From NCBI GenBank assembly GCA_944472135.2, contig OX235270.1, positions 85,135,168 through 85,199,167 on the forward strand: a stretch of DNA of 64,000 nucleotides, in the 5' to 3' direction. The notes beneath the pieces were generated by a model. That model searched no databases, was not told where the DNA came from, and saw only the letters and a list, made by a program, of their open reading frames with translations. Of this stretch, positions 1 through 11,277 are shown in pieces. A program made the translations under genes and the position numbers. Each line of letters starts with the position of its first letter. The first letter of the stretch is position 1. This DNA comes from Trichobilharzia regenti (taxonomy: Eukaryota > Platyhelminthes > Trematoda > Strigeidida > Schistosomatidae).

Positions 1-514
1 TTCCCTTTGTCTAATCAAGAATACTTGTTAGTGTCAAGGTGATGGTATGTGAAAGCGTAGTCTGTGTTCATAACTACACAAGATCTAGGCAAAATGGGAA
101 ATTGTTTTGAGAGTAAGTTCTTAAAGTTTGAACGAGAATGTGTCATCTAGTAGATCTCCTATTTTGTATGTTTATTGAAGAAAAATATTAGTACGCCAGA
201 TAAGTACATTCAAAATAACGCACGGTGATCTAGTATTGATGACTGGGTGTCGCTTCGACTACAATTCAATGTTCATAATCGTAAGAATGCAGGACTATGT
301 AGGGCAATTTATCGAGTCGTGTGAATGCATTGGTAAGATGAATAAGAGACTGTCGTCGAAACGTCATCTAGTTATTAACACTGTTTCACATAGGGTTACA
401 TCGAATACATTTTTATGACATAGAATCTCACACTGCGACAGCGCTGAAATTCCGCTCTTACAATAATGGGAACAATAGCTTTATACTTCTATATATTATT
501 CATAATAAACCTAC
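1..514. other. Intron or 3' side of the galactosyltransferase gene
   Basis: The minus-strand gene continues leftward from a splice donor at 514/513. I searched this stretch on the minus strand for the next galactosyltransferase exon, which should carry the acidic metal-binding motif, and saw nothing recognisable. It is probably intron. Confidence 0.4.
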
Positions 515-903
515 CTGTTCAATCACGAAAATGGTATATGGTATTTTTTGGTGCCTTATAAACGCATGTAGATGATTTGTTACAATGCGTAGGTGTTCAT
601 CGCGATTACGATATGGAATGATTATAGCTGATGACATGCTAGTAGAACAACCCATTGGAGTCCATATTTTAGGTAAACTGTGCTTTTCGGTGACTTTTTC
701 GCTTTCATCACTTTCATTTGATACACTTGTAACGTTTGGCAATGCTGCATCATATCTAGTGTAAAGTGATCCAAATAAAGGTTTTAAATCGGAATTTTCT
801 GCTGAGTTGTTGAGCACAATGTAATCCCTTGGCTGAGAAGATGCATATTTGGCTTCCAACTGTGGCCAAGTTAGTAGATTCAGAGATGGCTGTAGACGAC
901 CCA
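515..903 (-). CDS. Beta-1,4-galactosyltransferase-like, exon 3 (gene runs off left edge)
   Basis: This exon encodes residues 65-194 of a type II Golgi glycosyltransferase that would transfer galactose from UDP-Gal in a beta-1,4 linkage. The sequence IIIPYRNRDEHL (about residues 158-169), followed by LHAFIRHQKIPYTIFVIEQ, is the hallmark N-terminal block of the B4GALT family (Pfam Glyco_transf_7N). The upstream stem is Ser/Thr/Asn-rich with several N-x-S/T sites, as expected for a lumenal stem. The acceptor is ...tcctcag before 903; the donor is CAG|gtaggt after 515. The first codon is shared with exon 2, so the frame fits only after a phase-1 exon. The metal-binding and catalytic half is not in the window. 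The exact B4GALT subtype and acceptor sugar cannot be told from this part. High confidence for the family. Confidence 0.88.
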
Positions 904-1974
904 CTGAGGATATAGAAAGAGAATTTCTCTTCTGTTTATTTCATAAAATAACGTGAAGAGTGAAGTTACTTCTATCATCAGAAATGATTGATTCATGCAA
1001 ATTGGCCGCGTTTTCCACAAACCCAACTTCTAGAAACAGATGAGGCTTGGCTTTGCATGAGATGAAGCTAGAAATTTGTGCAATAAGGAAGTATGTACAG
1101 CTGCCTTTCCATCTCGGCCTTAGGACAGAAAAGAGCGACACAAACACTTGTGTTTTTGCCTGTTAAATCGCTCTTTGCATCCTTCCCTTATTACCACCAC
1201 TGTTACTGTGAATTAATTTCACTTTGTGACAGTTTCCATCACTGTTTTACTTCTCTCTTGTAGTAAAATCATGCAACACTTTACTTCACCCTACTTCTCA
1301 GCTCCCTGAGTAGTGTCTCCTTTCGTCTATTAATCTTACTAGTTTTACACACTTTTCGAAGATTTCTGCATTCCATGCACGATTTTGTGCATGATGCAAT
1401 TTACCTTGTTGTCTTTGGATGTTTAATTACAAATATAATTGGGAACATTTGATGATTGTTAGGGGCATACCGATCAATCTCACCAAACATCTACCTGTCT
1501 ATTGAGTTCATATGAGAATTCAAGAAGGTGAAACGGCAAGTGAAATAAAGAAAATACTGGAGTATTTAGGACTAATCGGAATATTAATTGACAATACTCT
1601 CGCCAATTTAATCCAACAAGGACTACTAATGGGGTAATGTGCGAAATTTGACGGCCCCTCCCACTCACTCAAGCTAACTCGTCAATCCTCATCGGATTGT
1701 TTTACTAAGAGTATGGTAAGTAATCCCCCTCCTTCTCAGTCTTAAGTCTTCCAATATTTATCTTGTTTTATTTAACCTAATGTTTCTTCACTTTCAAGTA
1801 AATAACACACTTTTCACTGTTGACACCTACTGCTTGAATTTTCTCACGTGCTATCGTCCTCAATAAACCATTTATGAACTACACCTTCACAACTCAGTAA
1901 CAGTAATCTTACAACAGAATTTCTTCACTAAATTTTGTATGCTAAATGATACAGCTGGGCTTCTGTATGAGTAA

Positions 1975-2135
1975 GGGAAATAGGTGGAAACCAGGGGGTG
2001 CCACACAGCTTCACCGTTCTATTTAGGAACCACTGAATAGTGCACACCAATGACCTCAATACGGACCCAACTCAGGATCTTCAGGTTACGAGACATTGGT
2101 GGCTGACCACTCAACTAGGTGGGCCGGAATTCACT
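1975..2135 (-). repeat. Hammerhead-SINE-like (Sm-alpha type) repeat, left arm of an inverted pair
   Basis: Read on the minus strand, it has a tRNA-like start with an A-box-like TTGAGTGG and a B-box-like GAGTTGGGTCC. It then shows a decayed hammerhead-like segment (GGTTCCTAAATAGAACGG...AGCTGTG) and ends CCCTGGTTTCCACC. The same order of landmarks occurs in the right arm at 2290-2450 on the other strand, and the two are clearly related by eye. Assignment to the Sm-alpha family is from known structure of that family (pol III promoter plus hammerhead), not from a search. Confidence 0.6.
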
Positions 2136-2290
2136 GACCCGTGAATTCTGACTTTGTCATCTCCCGATACGGAGCTACTCTCACCAATGCCTTCGATGAG
2201 CATCCACTTCACCCTGACATCGTGAGCTCCAACAGTCACGACTCCTCACTCCAGTTGACAAAATTAGAATTCGTGGGTCACTGAATCCCA
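2128..2290. repeat. Junction between the two inverted SINE-like arms
   Basis: The spacer contains a short palindrome (GAATTCACTGACCCGTGAATTC at about 2129-2150 folds on its GAATTCAC ends). A related GAATTCGTGGGTCACTGAAT lies at about 2270-2289, so the arms extend imperfectly into the centre. Confidence 0.45.
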
Positions 2291-2450
2291 GCCCACGTGA
2301 CTGAGTGGTCTAGGATTTCAGCCTCGTAACCTGAATGTTTGGAGTTCGTTCATTGTAAGGGTCGTGTTGACACACCGCTGGTGAGTCCTGAAATAGATCT
2401 ACACAGCTTCCCAGTACTCCCTGGTTTCCAGCTATCCCTCTGACTGATGT
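2290..2450 (+). repeat. Hammerhead-SINE-like (Sm-alpha type) repeat, right arm
   Basis: The plus strand has an A-box-like TGACTGAGTGG, a shared TCGTAACCTGAA block and a B-box-like GGAGTTCGTTC. It then has a hammerhead-like tail, CTGGTGAGTCCTGAAATAGA, and ends AGTACTCCCTGGTTTCCAGC. CTGGTGA in place of CTGATGA, and the lost GAAAC, suggest the ribozyme core is not functional here. Confidence 0.62.
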
Positions 2451-2634
2451 TGGTTAGTGAAGAAATCTGACGATTGGAATTATATTGCATTATCGCCACT
2501 AATCAACAACGACTAGTCTAAAAAGTGTAATAAGGTATACTCCATCACAGTAATATTACATTAGGATAACAAAGAGAGCTATTCGTATGAATTTGTGCAG
2601 ATGTCAGTTTAAAACGTCCGCGGAAGCAACTTAC

Positions 2635-2665
2635 CCTGGTCATATTTGAGTCGATAACAGCCCAC
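2635..2665 (-). CDS. Galactosyltransferase-like gene, 31-nt micro-exon 2
   Basis: This is a 31-nt exon bounded by a polypyrimidine acceptor (ttttatttccatttcag) and a consensus donor (AGG|gtaagt). It encodes VGCYRLKYDQ plus the first base of the next codon. Exon 1 ends in phase 0 and exon 3 starts by completing a codon with TG, so an exon of length 3n+1 is needed between them; 31 nt is exactly that. Micro-exons are common in schistosome genes. The call rests on splice signals and phase; no transcript evidence is available. Confidence 0.75.
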
Positions 2666-4479
2666 CTGAAATGGAAATAAAACAACCATCTTCTAGTATA
2701 AGAAAGTGTATTCGCATGCAGAATGCTTTTAGTGGTGATTTGAAGGTCTTCTCCATATTCACACTTCGTGAACGTACTGGTTTATTATTTGTTTGTATGT
2801 TTTCATTTCCAAAGGAGCATGTGCTTAGTTCAAGTTCTAGCAACATTATCTTATTTCAGTGAAATGAAAAAGATAATCTCTGAGCAGAATTATTGTGTTT
2901 CCTTAGACTTACCTCCTACATACTACTTACTGTTCCTCACGAGTAGCAGTTTCTTTCTTTTTATCAATGTAAGTCATGATTAGTTCGTTTAAGAGTAAAA
3001 ATATGCTGAAGGTAATTGACGAAGTCAACTGTAAACGCACAAGTATTTTACAGCCTCAAGGTAGAGTCAACTGGGAAAATACGGCTATTTGAATTTCACT
3101 CCGCTCATATTTAATAGTTTGTAAACATTTTCCATCCAATCAACAAACAAACAAACAAACAATGTGAAACCAACTTGATATGAACAGCAAACGGATTGTT
3201 TGGGCCACTATCTGTGCGTTTCTACTACTTAAAATAGGTGTCTAAACGTCTGAAATAAGCCTAATACTTGGAATATCATTGTTATACCTCAACCATATTC
3301 GGACATATTCGATCCCCAGTAATGCAGCAAAATCTACTATTTTCAGTATCTACCACGGAAACAATGCTTGCTGGAAAGAATGACTGATTGCTCCATCAGA
3401 TCTACGTGTCACACTGCTTGTTTTGAACTTTTTTAACATTTTTAACTCGAAACGACATAGAATATTTTACTTGGTCCATTGGCATCTACATGATATTTTT
3501 GTGTGTATGACGCACCTTGTTTTGAGTGCAATTTCGCTTATACCCCCACCTCCCGCCTTCTCTCCTCTACTTCTGTGTGTCTGTTTCATCAGACGTTGCG
3601 AAGGAAACTTTAGTTTCGGTTCAGGGATAGTGTGATTGTCGGAGTTTACTGGCAGTTTATTATTAATCATTAATAATTGTTAAATCCCTCCCTGTTGTAT
3701 ATGCTGATGCAATTAAGTTTGATTTTAGGTTAAGTTTAGTGACTCTTTTATTGATATCGTACTGAAAGAACCTTGGGTAAAGATAAATATCATGAAGTTG
3801 GAATTCAAAAATAACAAACGCAGATCCTATCACATCTCACCTACTTGTGTGGTTACAGATAGAAACTCACAAAAGGCGTTGGGACGTGTTTGAAAATTGT
3901 TGGCTTTGACATATAAACGATTCAGTGGTACAACAGAGTATCCCTCACTCGAATATAGTCACATTTTCTTCACGACTAGGTAACCAATTTAAACGGTAGA
4001 CAAACAAACAGAATTATTCACTCGTTTATCGCATACCACTGGAATACTTTCGGAATTGTCATTCTCCACAGTCAATCTATAGGCCTAGTGAAAACTCTGT
4101 CCAAGCAGTTGACTACGATCTAACAATTTAGATACCACCTAAATACTTGTGAAATGCATATGCAGTCACTGGAGACAGTCAAGTAGTAAAGTCTCCAGTT
4201 GTGGACGTAGAAGGATAGACAATGAGAAAACAGAATAAGTCAGAGGCGTGTCGACCTTCAGATTGGGAAGGATATCTTGAGACTGATGGGATATTTTAGA
4301 GCCGAAGAAACTCAAACATTAATGGTGGTTTCGAATTTCACAACTTTCGTTCGCTGGTATCATTTTGTCGACAAGCCTGTTCCAGTAAAAGAATAAAAAT
4401 GACCATCGAGTATGGACACATTTGCAGTGAAAATACTGTTATTTAAAAGAAGCAGGATACGAACAGAAATACGACCTAC
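2666..4479 (-). other. Intron 1 of the galactosyltransferase-like gene
   Basis: This 1.8-kb intron lies between the donor GAG|gtaggt (4479) and the micro-exon acceptor. Apart from a short (CAAA)n run near 3146-3162 I see no repeat or gene in it. Open frames at 3423-3670 on both strands overlap each other and have no recognised motif. Confidence 0.7.
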
Positions 4480-4641
4480 CTCTTTCAACTGATTATCAAG
4501 GACCGATGTGTAGTTGACGACAAATATTGGACCATGTTCATCTGACTTCATGCCCACCAAGTAGAATACATACATGAAACCGAAGAATATCAACAGGAGA
4601 ATAAGTAGTTTCAAGGGCGAACTGACCCACGAAGGCTGCAT
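4480..4641 (-). CDS. Beta-1,4-galactosyltransferase-like, exon 1 (signal anchor)
   Basis: This exon encodes residues 1-54 from an ATG at 4641-4639. After a short cytoplasmic tail (MQPSWVSSPLK), residues about 10-30 form a hydrophobic segment rich in Leu, Ile and Phe: a typical uncleaved signal anchor of a type II Golgi enzyme. An N-glycosylation site NYT follows at residue 43. The open frame continues past the donor GAG|gtaggt at 4480/4479, but only splicing there joins the frame of the micro-exon and the catalytic block. This is the first in-frame ATG after the upstream noncoding DNA. Assignment to the same gene as exon 3 is an inference from strand, order, phase and the expected architecture. 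Confidence 0.75.
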
Positions 4642-5267
4642 TATTTTGAATTCCTAAAAGTGAGGCACAAGTGAAATTTTCTATATGTCTTTCCAATTAA
4701 CTTGTTATTGACCTAATCCCAAATAGTCTAGCCCAATTTATGGTAAACAATATATCTCCTTCCCATAAATGCAAGCTGTCAACCCAGGAACCAGATATAT
4801 TTCTGTGACTAACTTTGTAAAGGTCGCAACCCGTCAGCGGATAACCGGCATGTAAAGCATACATCAATTTGTGGTCAACTAACAGTCAGGCAGTATTCAT
4901 ATCCTGAGTGTCTTATAAAATAAATACCTCAGAGTAGCATCAATGTTATGTCCCCGATAAAGTGACGTAGCAGTTGGAAGGGTAGTAGGCATTCTACCAT
5001 CCCACAGATTCCATTTTCGCAAACATATTTTGAAATAAGATCATAAGTTTCCAGACCGTAGATCTTACGAATTTCCTGGAATGATTTGACCTCCGAGTCA
5101 GACTGAATCATTATAAATTTTTTAAAATATTCCCAGCGCGTTGAAGCAAAAGTGAAAATATCTTCAAGTACCACACAGTGATGCGATATTAACAATCAAT
5201 TGGCTTCGAAGTGTCATCCAGTTGTCAATACTGCATCTCTGTGTGATGTTCAAAAATAAATCTATCT
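4642..5267. other. Upstream region of the galactosyltransferase-like gene
   Basis: This is expected to hold the promoter and 5' UTR, but I cannot place a TATA box or start site. It contains an 88-codon minus-strand open frame (4929-5195) with a STRWEYFKKF stretch that faintly recalls hAT-type transposase relatives. I do not recognise it firmly. Confidence 0.3.
4929..5195 (-). pseudogene. Unassigned open frame, possibly a transposase remnant
   Basis: An 88-codon frame with normal amino-acid composition (residues include HHCVVLEDIF, STRWEYFKKF and YGLETYDLISKY). The TRW motif followed by a basic/aromatic helix is seen in hAT-derived and ZMYM-type proteins. However, no catalytic residue or zinc finger is visible, and nothing adjacent extends it. 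It could equally be chance. Confidence 0.2.
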
Positions 5268-5995
5268 AATGTGGAATTAATTACAGTCTACCGCGATGTC
5301 TGCAATTATCGTAATAAAAGTGAGTCTATCGAAAACTGTATTACTCTATATAATCATATTCATCCAAACATCCGAGTGACTTCCGAGCTCGATCTGAATA
5401 ACAAACTCGGTTTCCTGGATATTTCAATGACCAGGAGAGCCGATGTAACGATTAAGCGATCCATACTTAGTAGACAGACATGGAGTGGATAATATCTTCA
5501 TTTCACCGGTTTCGTTCCTATCCAGTATAAACGTTCCCTCATGAAATGTTCGTTTTCAAGGGCCCACAAAGTATGTACGAGCGACACATTGATGGGTGAG
5601 CTTCGACACGTACATTCAGTTTTATTAGCTAGTGGTTATCCAGAAAACTTTATCAATTGTCACAGTGAGGATAGACCACATCCTGAAAAAACAGCTTCTG
5701 CTCCAAGGAAAGCCATCTTTGTTAACCTACCATTCAAGGCTGATCACATTTTGCGGTTGACGGCTCAGAGACTTCGGTCAGCCATCAAGCACGCACTCTA
5801 CGTTGCATCTCTTCCCCCTCTGCATCTAGAACACTTTCGATCCCTGTACCTACGATTAAAGGACGAAATTCACTGGACTCTACTTCAAACTGTATCTACA
5901 AGTTCATCTGCAGTTGTGTTGACATCTATGTAGGTAGAACCAATAGAATGTTCCAATGTCGTCGAAAAGAACATGTCCCATAATGACTATGAAAA
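5268..5995 (+). pseudogene. Penelope-like retroelement fragment (RT C-terminus to GIY-YIG)
   Basis: Translated pieces follow the order of a Penelope-like element. NKLGFLDISMTRRAD matches the conserved LPFLD block after the RT core, and a TWSG piece follows. Then MKCSFSRAHKVCTSDTL, a basic region, and finally IYKFICSC...IYVGRTN...RRKEHVP: the start of the GIY-YIG endonuclease, which is characteristic of Penelope elements. The last block is in a different frame from the preceding 130-codon frame, so at least one frameshift near 5890 separates them; there is also a stop at about 5491. The RT catalytic motif is absent (5' truncated). Not functional. Confidence 0.72.
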
Positions 5996-6640
5996 CGTAT
6001 AGTAAATCCCAATGCAATTAATCTGAATAGAAATCCATCATCACTCATTGAAAACCGCTTATCAATGTCAGGTCACAAAATCAATATTAATGACTGATTC
6101 ATGATTACTTCACATAACTCTAATTCAAGGTTATTGAAGGTGATGGAAGCACTTTGAATTAATCACATACATCCTAAACTATGTGTACAAAAAACAATAG
6201 ACTTCAACCTTCACCTACCATGGACTACTTGACTGTATAAATATAGACCAGTCATTAGTATGTACTTTTGTTTTATATAACTGAGTAATTGTCATGCATT
6301 CCATTTTATTATTGTGAACCATGTTAGTTGTAAAGGGGTTGTGAAGAAACTAAGAAACTAATGATATCATCTCGCGAGACGTCTCTTCTAAATGTCTTAT
6401 TCAAATTTATCACAGAGACTAATTGTTTGAATTTGGAATATTTTAAAATGGTTGAAATTTCATCCTTATGATATACAATGCCTAAAACGACAAAACATTT
6501 CGTCATCACTTCAAGGAACCGATATCTTGGAAATCCCATTACTATTTGACATGCGTTTCCGTCTACACACAAAAATAACAAGCTTTGGATGAATTACAGG
6601 ATAGTAGGTTGTTCATTTGGATAAGTCTTTGCACATATTA
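5996..6640. other. No gene recognised
   Basis: AT-rich DNA, possibly including decayed 3' flank of the Penelope-like fragment. An 85-codon minus-strand frame at 6324-6581 has no known motif. Confidence 0.4.
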
Positions 6641-6962
6641 TTAAAAGAAAAGGCGTTCAGTGAAGAGTTACTCTTTTCGACGGTGTCATTCTCAAGGTGT
6701 AAAATTTTACATATATGTATATATATGTATGTCCATAGTGAATTCTCTTGGTGACCAAAGGAATATTTTCAAATATGTGTCATTAGAATCGTAAGTTTTA
6801 GACAGCAATTAGTGTAACGTCGAATGCTTTGGGAATGTCCACTTGCACATACTCCTTTTTTCGACAACAGAATTTACAATATTTATATCTGAGTGTACAG
6901 CTTGAGAATGACATCACCGAAAAGAGTAACTCTTCATTGAACGCCTTTTCTTTTATATGACT
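6641..6962. repeat. Fold-back (hairpin) repeat, about 62-bp inverted arms
   Basis: The left arm at about 6641-6702 (AAAAGAAAAGGCGTTCAGTG ... GTGTCATTCTCAAG) is repeated inverted at about 6899-6962 with a few mismatches. About 195 bp of AT-rich spacer including a TATATG microsatellite lies between. This is the shape of a MITE or fold-back element. A weaker relative with CTTTTCGACGAAGTCATC occurs at 37845-37925. I could not define a target duplication. Confidence 0.7.
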
Positions 6963-8945
6963 CATTGGGGAATTTCAAAGAACATAAACTTCAAATGACG
7001 AAGCGGGTTCAGTTAACATAAACATCTATATTTCACTGAGTATGCTAATTAATTCATGTGATGTTTTCAACCGGTTCTAAGTTAGCTTAAGATTTATTTG
7101 ACTCTGTACAACTTTATATTCATGAAACAATCCGAATGCATGCTGATGGTGTAATAAATGATTGTTGTCAATGAGGTTCAGTGTTTTCGATCACCTCTTA
7201 AGAGAAAGTTTGTTAATTTACCATTCACATCTGTCTACCACTAAACTCTGATTCCATGAGGTATAACAGCTCTCAAAGCTGCATGATTATCCGATCAAGA
7301 AAAACTTTCTCCAGACCAGATTTGTCAAATAGTTCATGTCATGATAAGATGCAAGACAGTATGAGTCATTCTTCATAGAATGCTTCCAGAGTGAAAAAAT
7401 AAGTGAAGTACATCAGTCGAACTACCGGGCCATGTCAAAATTATCCAGTTTCGTCTAAGCGAAACTCTTATTTACCAACCAAGAAATTAGCTAAACGACG
7501 AAATGTCATTCATGAACACAGAGTAAATCATCTACCTGAGGCATCTTTAAACACAAGTCGAATCACTCGGTGTGATTCTTTTGTCGTAAATACAGGATCT
7601 ATATCAGCGTGACAAATTTTAAATACCACAAAGTAACATTCAATCAGAGTATCGTCATGACGTTTAAAAGGGACGAATAACTGGAGTGATGAGTCGTTTA
7701 AATAACTTAATCCTCAGACTCAACTGATATCGGCCCACAATAGATAGTAAAGGCAAACTAATATTATGTCGGACAGCGCGTTGTGGTTCATAAGATCAAT
7801 TAGAGATAAAGTAGAAGAAGGATTAGTAAACAGTTAGTTTCGCCTGTAATTTACGTGGTACAGGCAATGCGGGCATGAGATGAAACACCGAAATGGCGCT
7901 CGTAAATTTCTGGCCAACAAAACAGAGTTTGAGTTATAATCTGTGGAGTGAGAGAAAATGTGAATACTACATATAGGTTAACTCTGGAGGTCAGTTCAAG
8001 AGGTGACAAACAACCCTGATAAAATGATCATGTGGTGTGGTCCCAGTGGAAGTTGGCTATCGTCAGCTCGACGCACACCATCTAAAGCAGAGATAAGACC
8101 ACATAGGAGACATATACCCACCCATCTGTGTACCTCGGTCTACGATCGGATAAAAATTTCTCTACTAATATTTGTTGGTGATCTCCTTCTTCTGCGCTCC
8201 CCCCACCCCCACGTTTCATTGACAAACCTGTAACTCGGACATTTATTGTTACCTAAGCTTTCTTGTGAACACAGCTGAATTCCCCGCTTTCGATTGCTTC
8301 TCTGAAGTTATCTAATATTTTTCTACATTCGTCATTGCATTCACATACTCAATTAAGGGAATAAAATAAAGTCCACTTTCGTAACAATCGTGGCTAACAC
8401 TCAACTCCAACTTCATTTCAGTCTATATTCACCTTATCTACATTTGTGCCTGCTTCTCCTTTACTTTCCTAGCTCTTTTCCAGAAAACTACTAACTAATA
8501 GAGTACATCTGGAAGTAAACTCACCCGGTTAATAATACAGACTTATCTAACACAAGTTAAATAGACGGTGTTCCAAACTATGAGGAAGATGACAGGATTT
8601 TCTCATTGTTTTGTAATACTATACTTGATGTGTCTTTCAAGATGATAGCTGTTAATCAGTGTGAATTAGGCAAGTTCTTGTGCTTTTTGGCCATGCTGTG
8701 TTCCCGGAACTAGATGATTTAATTGGAAGGCTTCCAACGTCCTTTAGGAGGACACTTTCAGTATCAACTTTTAAGTGAAGTATCCTTCAGGAATCCACTA
8801 CGACTGAACAATCGTCTTTCCTAGGAACCTAGACTGTAACCTGTTGTTTTCGGATATTTGACATGTGATCACGTGACTTATTGTTTATTATGCGACAAAT
8901 GTGATCTATGCCAGTGTCTGTTAATCTGATCTAGGATCACATGCT
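6963..8945. other. No gene recognised
   Basis: A plus-strand open frame at 7403-7612 (69 codons, basic, no motif) and another at 8003-8233 are too short and featureless to support. A C-rich run (CCCCCCACCCCC) sits near 8198-8210. Confidence 0.4.
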
Positions 8946-10315
8946 GTGTAATGAAACAAGTTAGCTTGAAGAATATGGTGAAGAAAAAAATAAACAGTCT
9001 GAGATAAAGTTTGAGTTTTGCTCCTAGACAGCAGCATTTCAGGAAACATGTGGACAGCTTTCAATGAAATTACAGGTTGTGTTAAGCAAAGTATTAATGT
9101 CCCCTCTGTTGATGTAGATACTCTCAAGAAATCTTCCACACGCTCTCCTAATGTTGCTTTAGTCCGCAATGTAACCAATGACATGGTCAATGACTTTCGT
9201 GGTCTTAGCACTTTTGATGTTCTCAAATGTTTGGAATCTCCAAAATCTTTTCAGAGCCTGAGACCCGATGGTGTGATTTTGTTCAGCTGCTGTCGTCCTC
9301 AAAATATGTGGTGATATTTTTCGTCTACCAACTACAAACATATTGAATACTTCCTTTTCCAGTAACGTTGTACCCGCTGCATGGAAAGACATTAAAAACA
9401 TCCCTGTACCTAAATCAGGCTCTGCAATTAGTGCTAAATTCGGGCCTCTTGCAATTACCTGGAGAAATTACTCTTAATCAACCGTGTGCCCTGTATAAAA
9501 GGTCTTATTGATGCTAAACAGTCCGTTTATAGACGGACCGAAGTGCTTTATATGCTGTCTCTAACCATGTCGCTTCCTGTCAAATCCCAATCAGACTGTT
9601 GCAAACCTAATAGCTCTTGTCGGACATCAGTCAGTGGTCTAAGCTAAGTGATCTTATGTTAGATCCCTCAAAAGGTCAGACTACTGACTTTTCATTCAGA
9701 CATAAACGTGATCTACAACGACTGGTCAGTGCACATGATGTATGTAGCATAGAGGGGACTGTAATAGAAATCAAGTCCAACACAAATTACCTTGGTATAG
9801 TTATATGCTTTAACCTGACTTGGTCATCCTATATTTCGTCGACCTCCAGGAAAATGTCCCGTCTAAACTACTACACTAAGAAGCTAAGACAATCTGGAAC
9901 ACCTCAACCTCTACTTTTACAATTCCTTAATTCTTTCATCTCACCTACTGCACCTTACTCTTCCCCTTAGTCTTTCCTGGTCTACTAAAAAGGACTATGT
10001 CATTTTAGAAGGTATCAAAGGCTGTCAGTCGGGAAACTGGTGTGGTACTCAGTCAGCTTTTCACTATATTAGTTGATACACATCTGAATTCTTTCGAGAA
10101 GTAGTCTAAATCCATACTGTCTGATCTCCAACACTCCCTCTATTCCCAACTCTACCTTTGTATCTCATCTGGTAGAACTAGAAGTCAGTACAAAATATTA
10201 TATGCTCATACAGTCAAATATAGGAAGTCATCGATACTATATTTGGCCCTTGTTCTATGCGATAGAAACAGTGTTAAGCGGGAAACTTATGAATTACTAT
10301 GTTGTCATCAGAATA
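8946..10315 (+). pseudogene. CR1-type (SR1-like) LINE reverse-transcriptase remnant
   Basis: Frames in order resemble a CR1-like RT. About 9018-9300 gives STFDVLKCLESPKSFQSLRPDGV (the start of the RT domain with the GPDG-type motif). The next 200 bases, in another frame, give VVPAAWKDIKNIPVPKSGSA and an RPI-like block. About 9617-9970 gives the post-catalytic part with YLGIVICFNLTWSSYISS, CRKM-like and YYTKKLRQSG blocks. The C-terminal tail continues to about 10315 with stops. The FADD-type catalytic motif is lost or unreadable. Multiple stops and frameshifts show an old dead copy. A second copy of the same family enters at 63540. Confidence 0.75.
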
Positions 10316-10344
10316 ATCAGCTCTTTTATTATCTCCTATTTATT

Positions 10345-10543
10345 TATTTTTTAACTTATTTTTGATTACAGCTTGATTCCACACAGTATTTTTGGTACAA
10401 GTATGGAATTTTCAGCATGGATATCGGTAGCCCAAATTTCTCAGGCCGACCATAGATATCAGGTGTGCACCGGTGAAGGCTCGAACCCCGGACCATGTGC
10501 ATGGTCGGTGAGAGTCCTAACCACTGTGCCACCGACGCAATCC
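10345..10543 (-). repeat. tRNA-derived SINE
   Basis: The minus strand begins GCGTCGGTGGCACAGTGG (A box) and continues to GGTCCGGGGTTCGAGCC (B box), a tRNA-like head. A body containing ATATCCATGCTGAAAATTCC follows, with a tail CAAGCTGTAATCAAAAATAA. Two further copies with the same body lie at 31262-31449 (+) and 51339-51520 (-). Confidence 0.85.
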
Positions 10544-11277
10544 ATGGTGACACTACCTCGATTAACTGACAATCTTAGCCACCAGAATTACTATTTACAG
10601 GTATTTTACAGTTTTTGTGTGTTTATGTTTGTACTGTCACTGGAAATACTATCTAAGAACTGCCATTAACAACCCTCAAACATTATTTTTATGGTTGTTT
10701 TCAGTGTTGTTTGTTAAAATTACGTGCAATATTGTACCAAATGCTGAAAATTTCACACAGTACCATTAGTACTGTTTTGGAATAAAGTAGATTATTATCA
10801 TTATTATTATTATTACTCCTAAACACCAAGGCGTAGGTTGAAAAACGAGGTAACTTTGATTGTTTGAACATAATCATTTCTGGGTTTTTGACATAGGGCC
10901 CTAAGAACAGTAAATTATTTTATTCATTAAACTACTCACCTTTGTACAGTTATATACGAGATATATGAATCTAAGTTTTCAGAAGTAAATACACTGTATT
11001 TTCTATCAAATGGACTTAAAAGAAACAGCGACGTAAAATTCATTTCTTTCAATATATACAAAACGGAAATAAGAGAGCGAAGGGTAACACAATCCTCACA
11101 CACACTATGGAATGAGATGAGATGTTCAATATTAGTTTTTAATCAAACTGAAAACGGTTTGATGTATTATCAATAAAAAGGGATGTAAAATACTCGTGAA
11201 TGAGTCACATTAATATGAAAATCAAAACACAATAGAAGTATTGAAGATTGGTCACGAAATGGCTACACTTAAAGAAC
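10544..11277. other. No gene recognised; small ATT microsatellite
   Basis: A (TTA)n/(ATT)n run lies near 10793-10816. Nothing else supports a feature. Confidence 0.5.

Larger units (their letters stand above)
904..2634 (-). other. Intron 2 of the galactosyltransferase-like gene
   Basis: This intron runs from a strong GTAAGT donor (2634-2629) to an acceptor just upstream of 903. It contains an inverted pair of SINE-like repeats at about 1975-2450. No other gene is seen. Short open frames at 941-1147 and 1480-1668 show no recognisable motif and are taken as chance. Confidence 0.75.

Noticed and set aside
236..418. 60-codon plus-strand open frame opposite the galactosyltransferase flank
   Set aside because: No motif, on the opposite strand to the supported gene, length within chance expectation.
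500..514. Extension of the galactosyltransferase frame past 515
   Set aside because: The frame runs through a consensus GT donor (CAG|gtaggt) into a stop; the family block ends at VIEQ and should continue in another exon.
2640..2846. 68-codon minus-strand frame covering the micro-exon
   Set aside because: The micro-exon is read in a different frame set by exon phases; the longer frame contains the polypyrimidine tract.
7685..7720. GTGATGAGTCGTTTAAATAA as a possible hammerhead
   Set aside because: No GAAAC box and no cleavage-site strand nearby.
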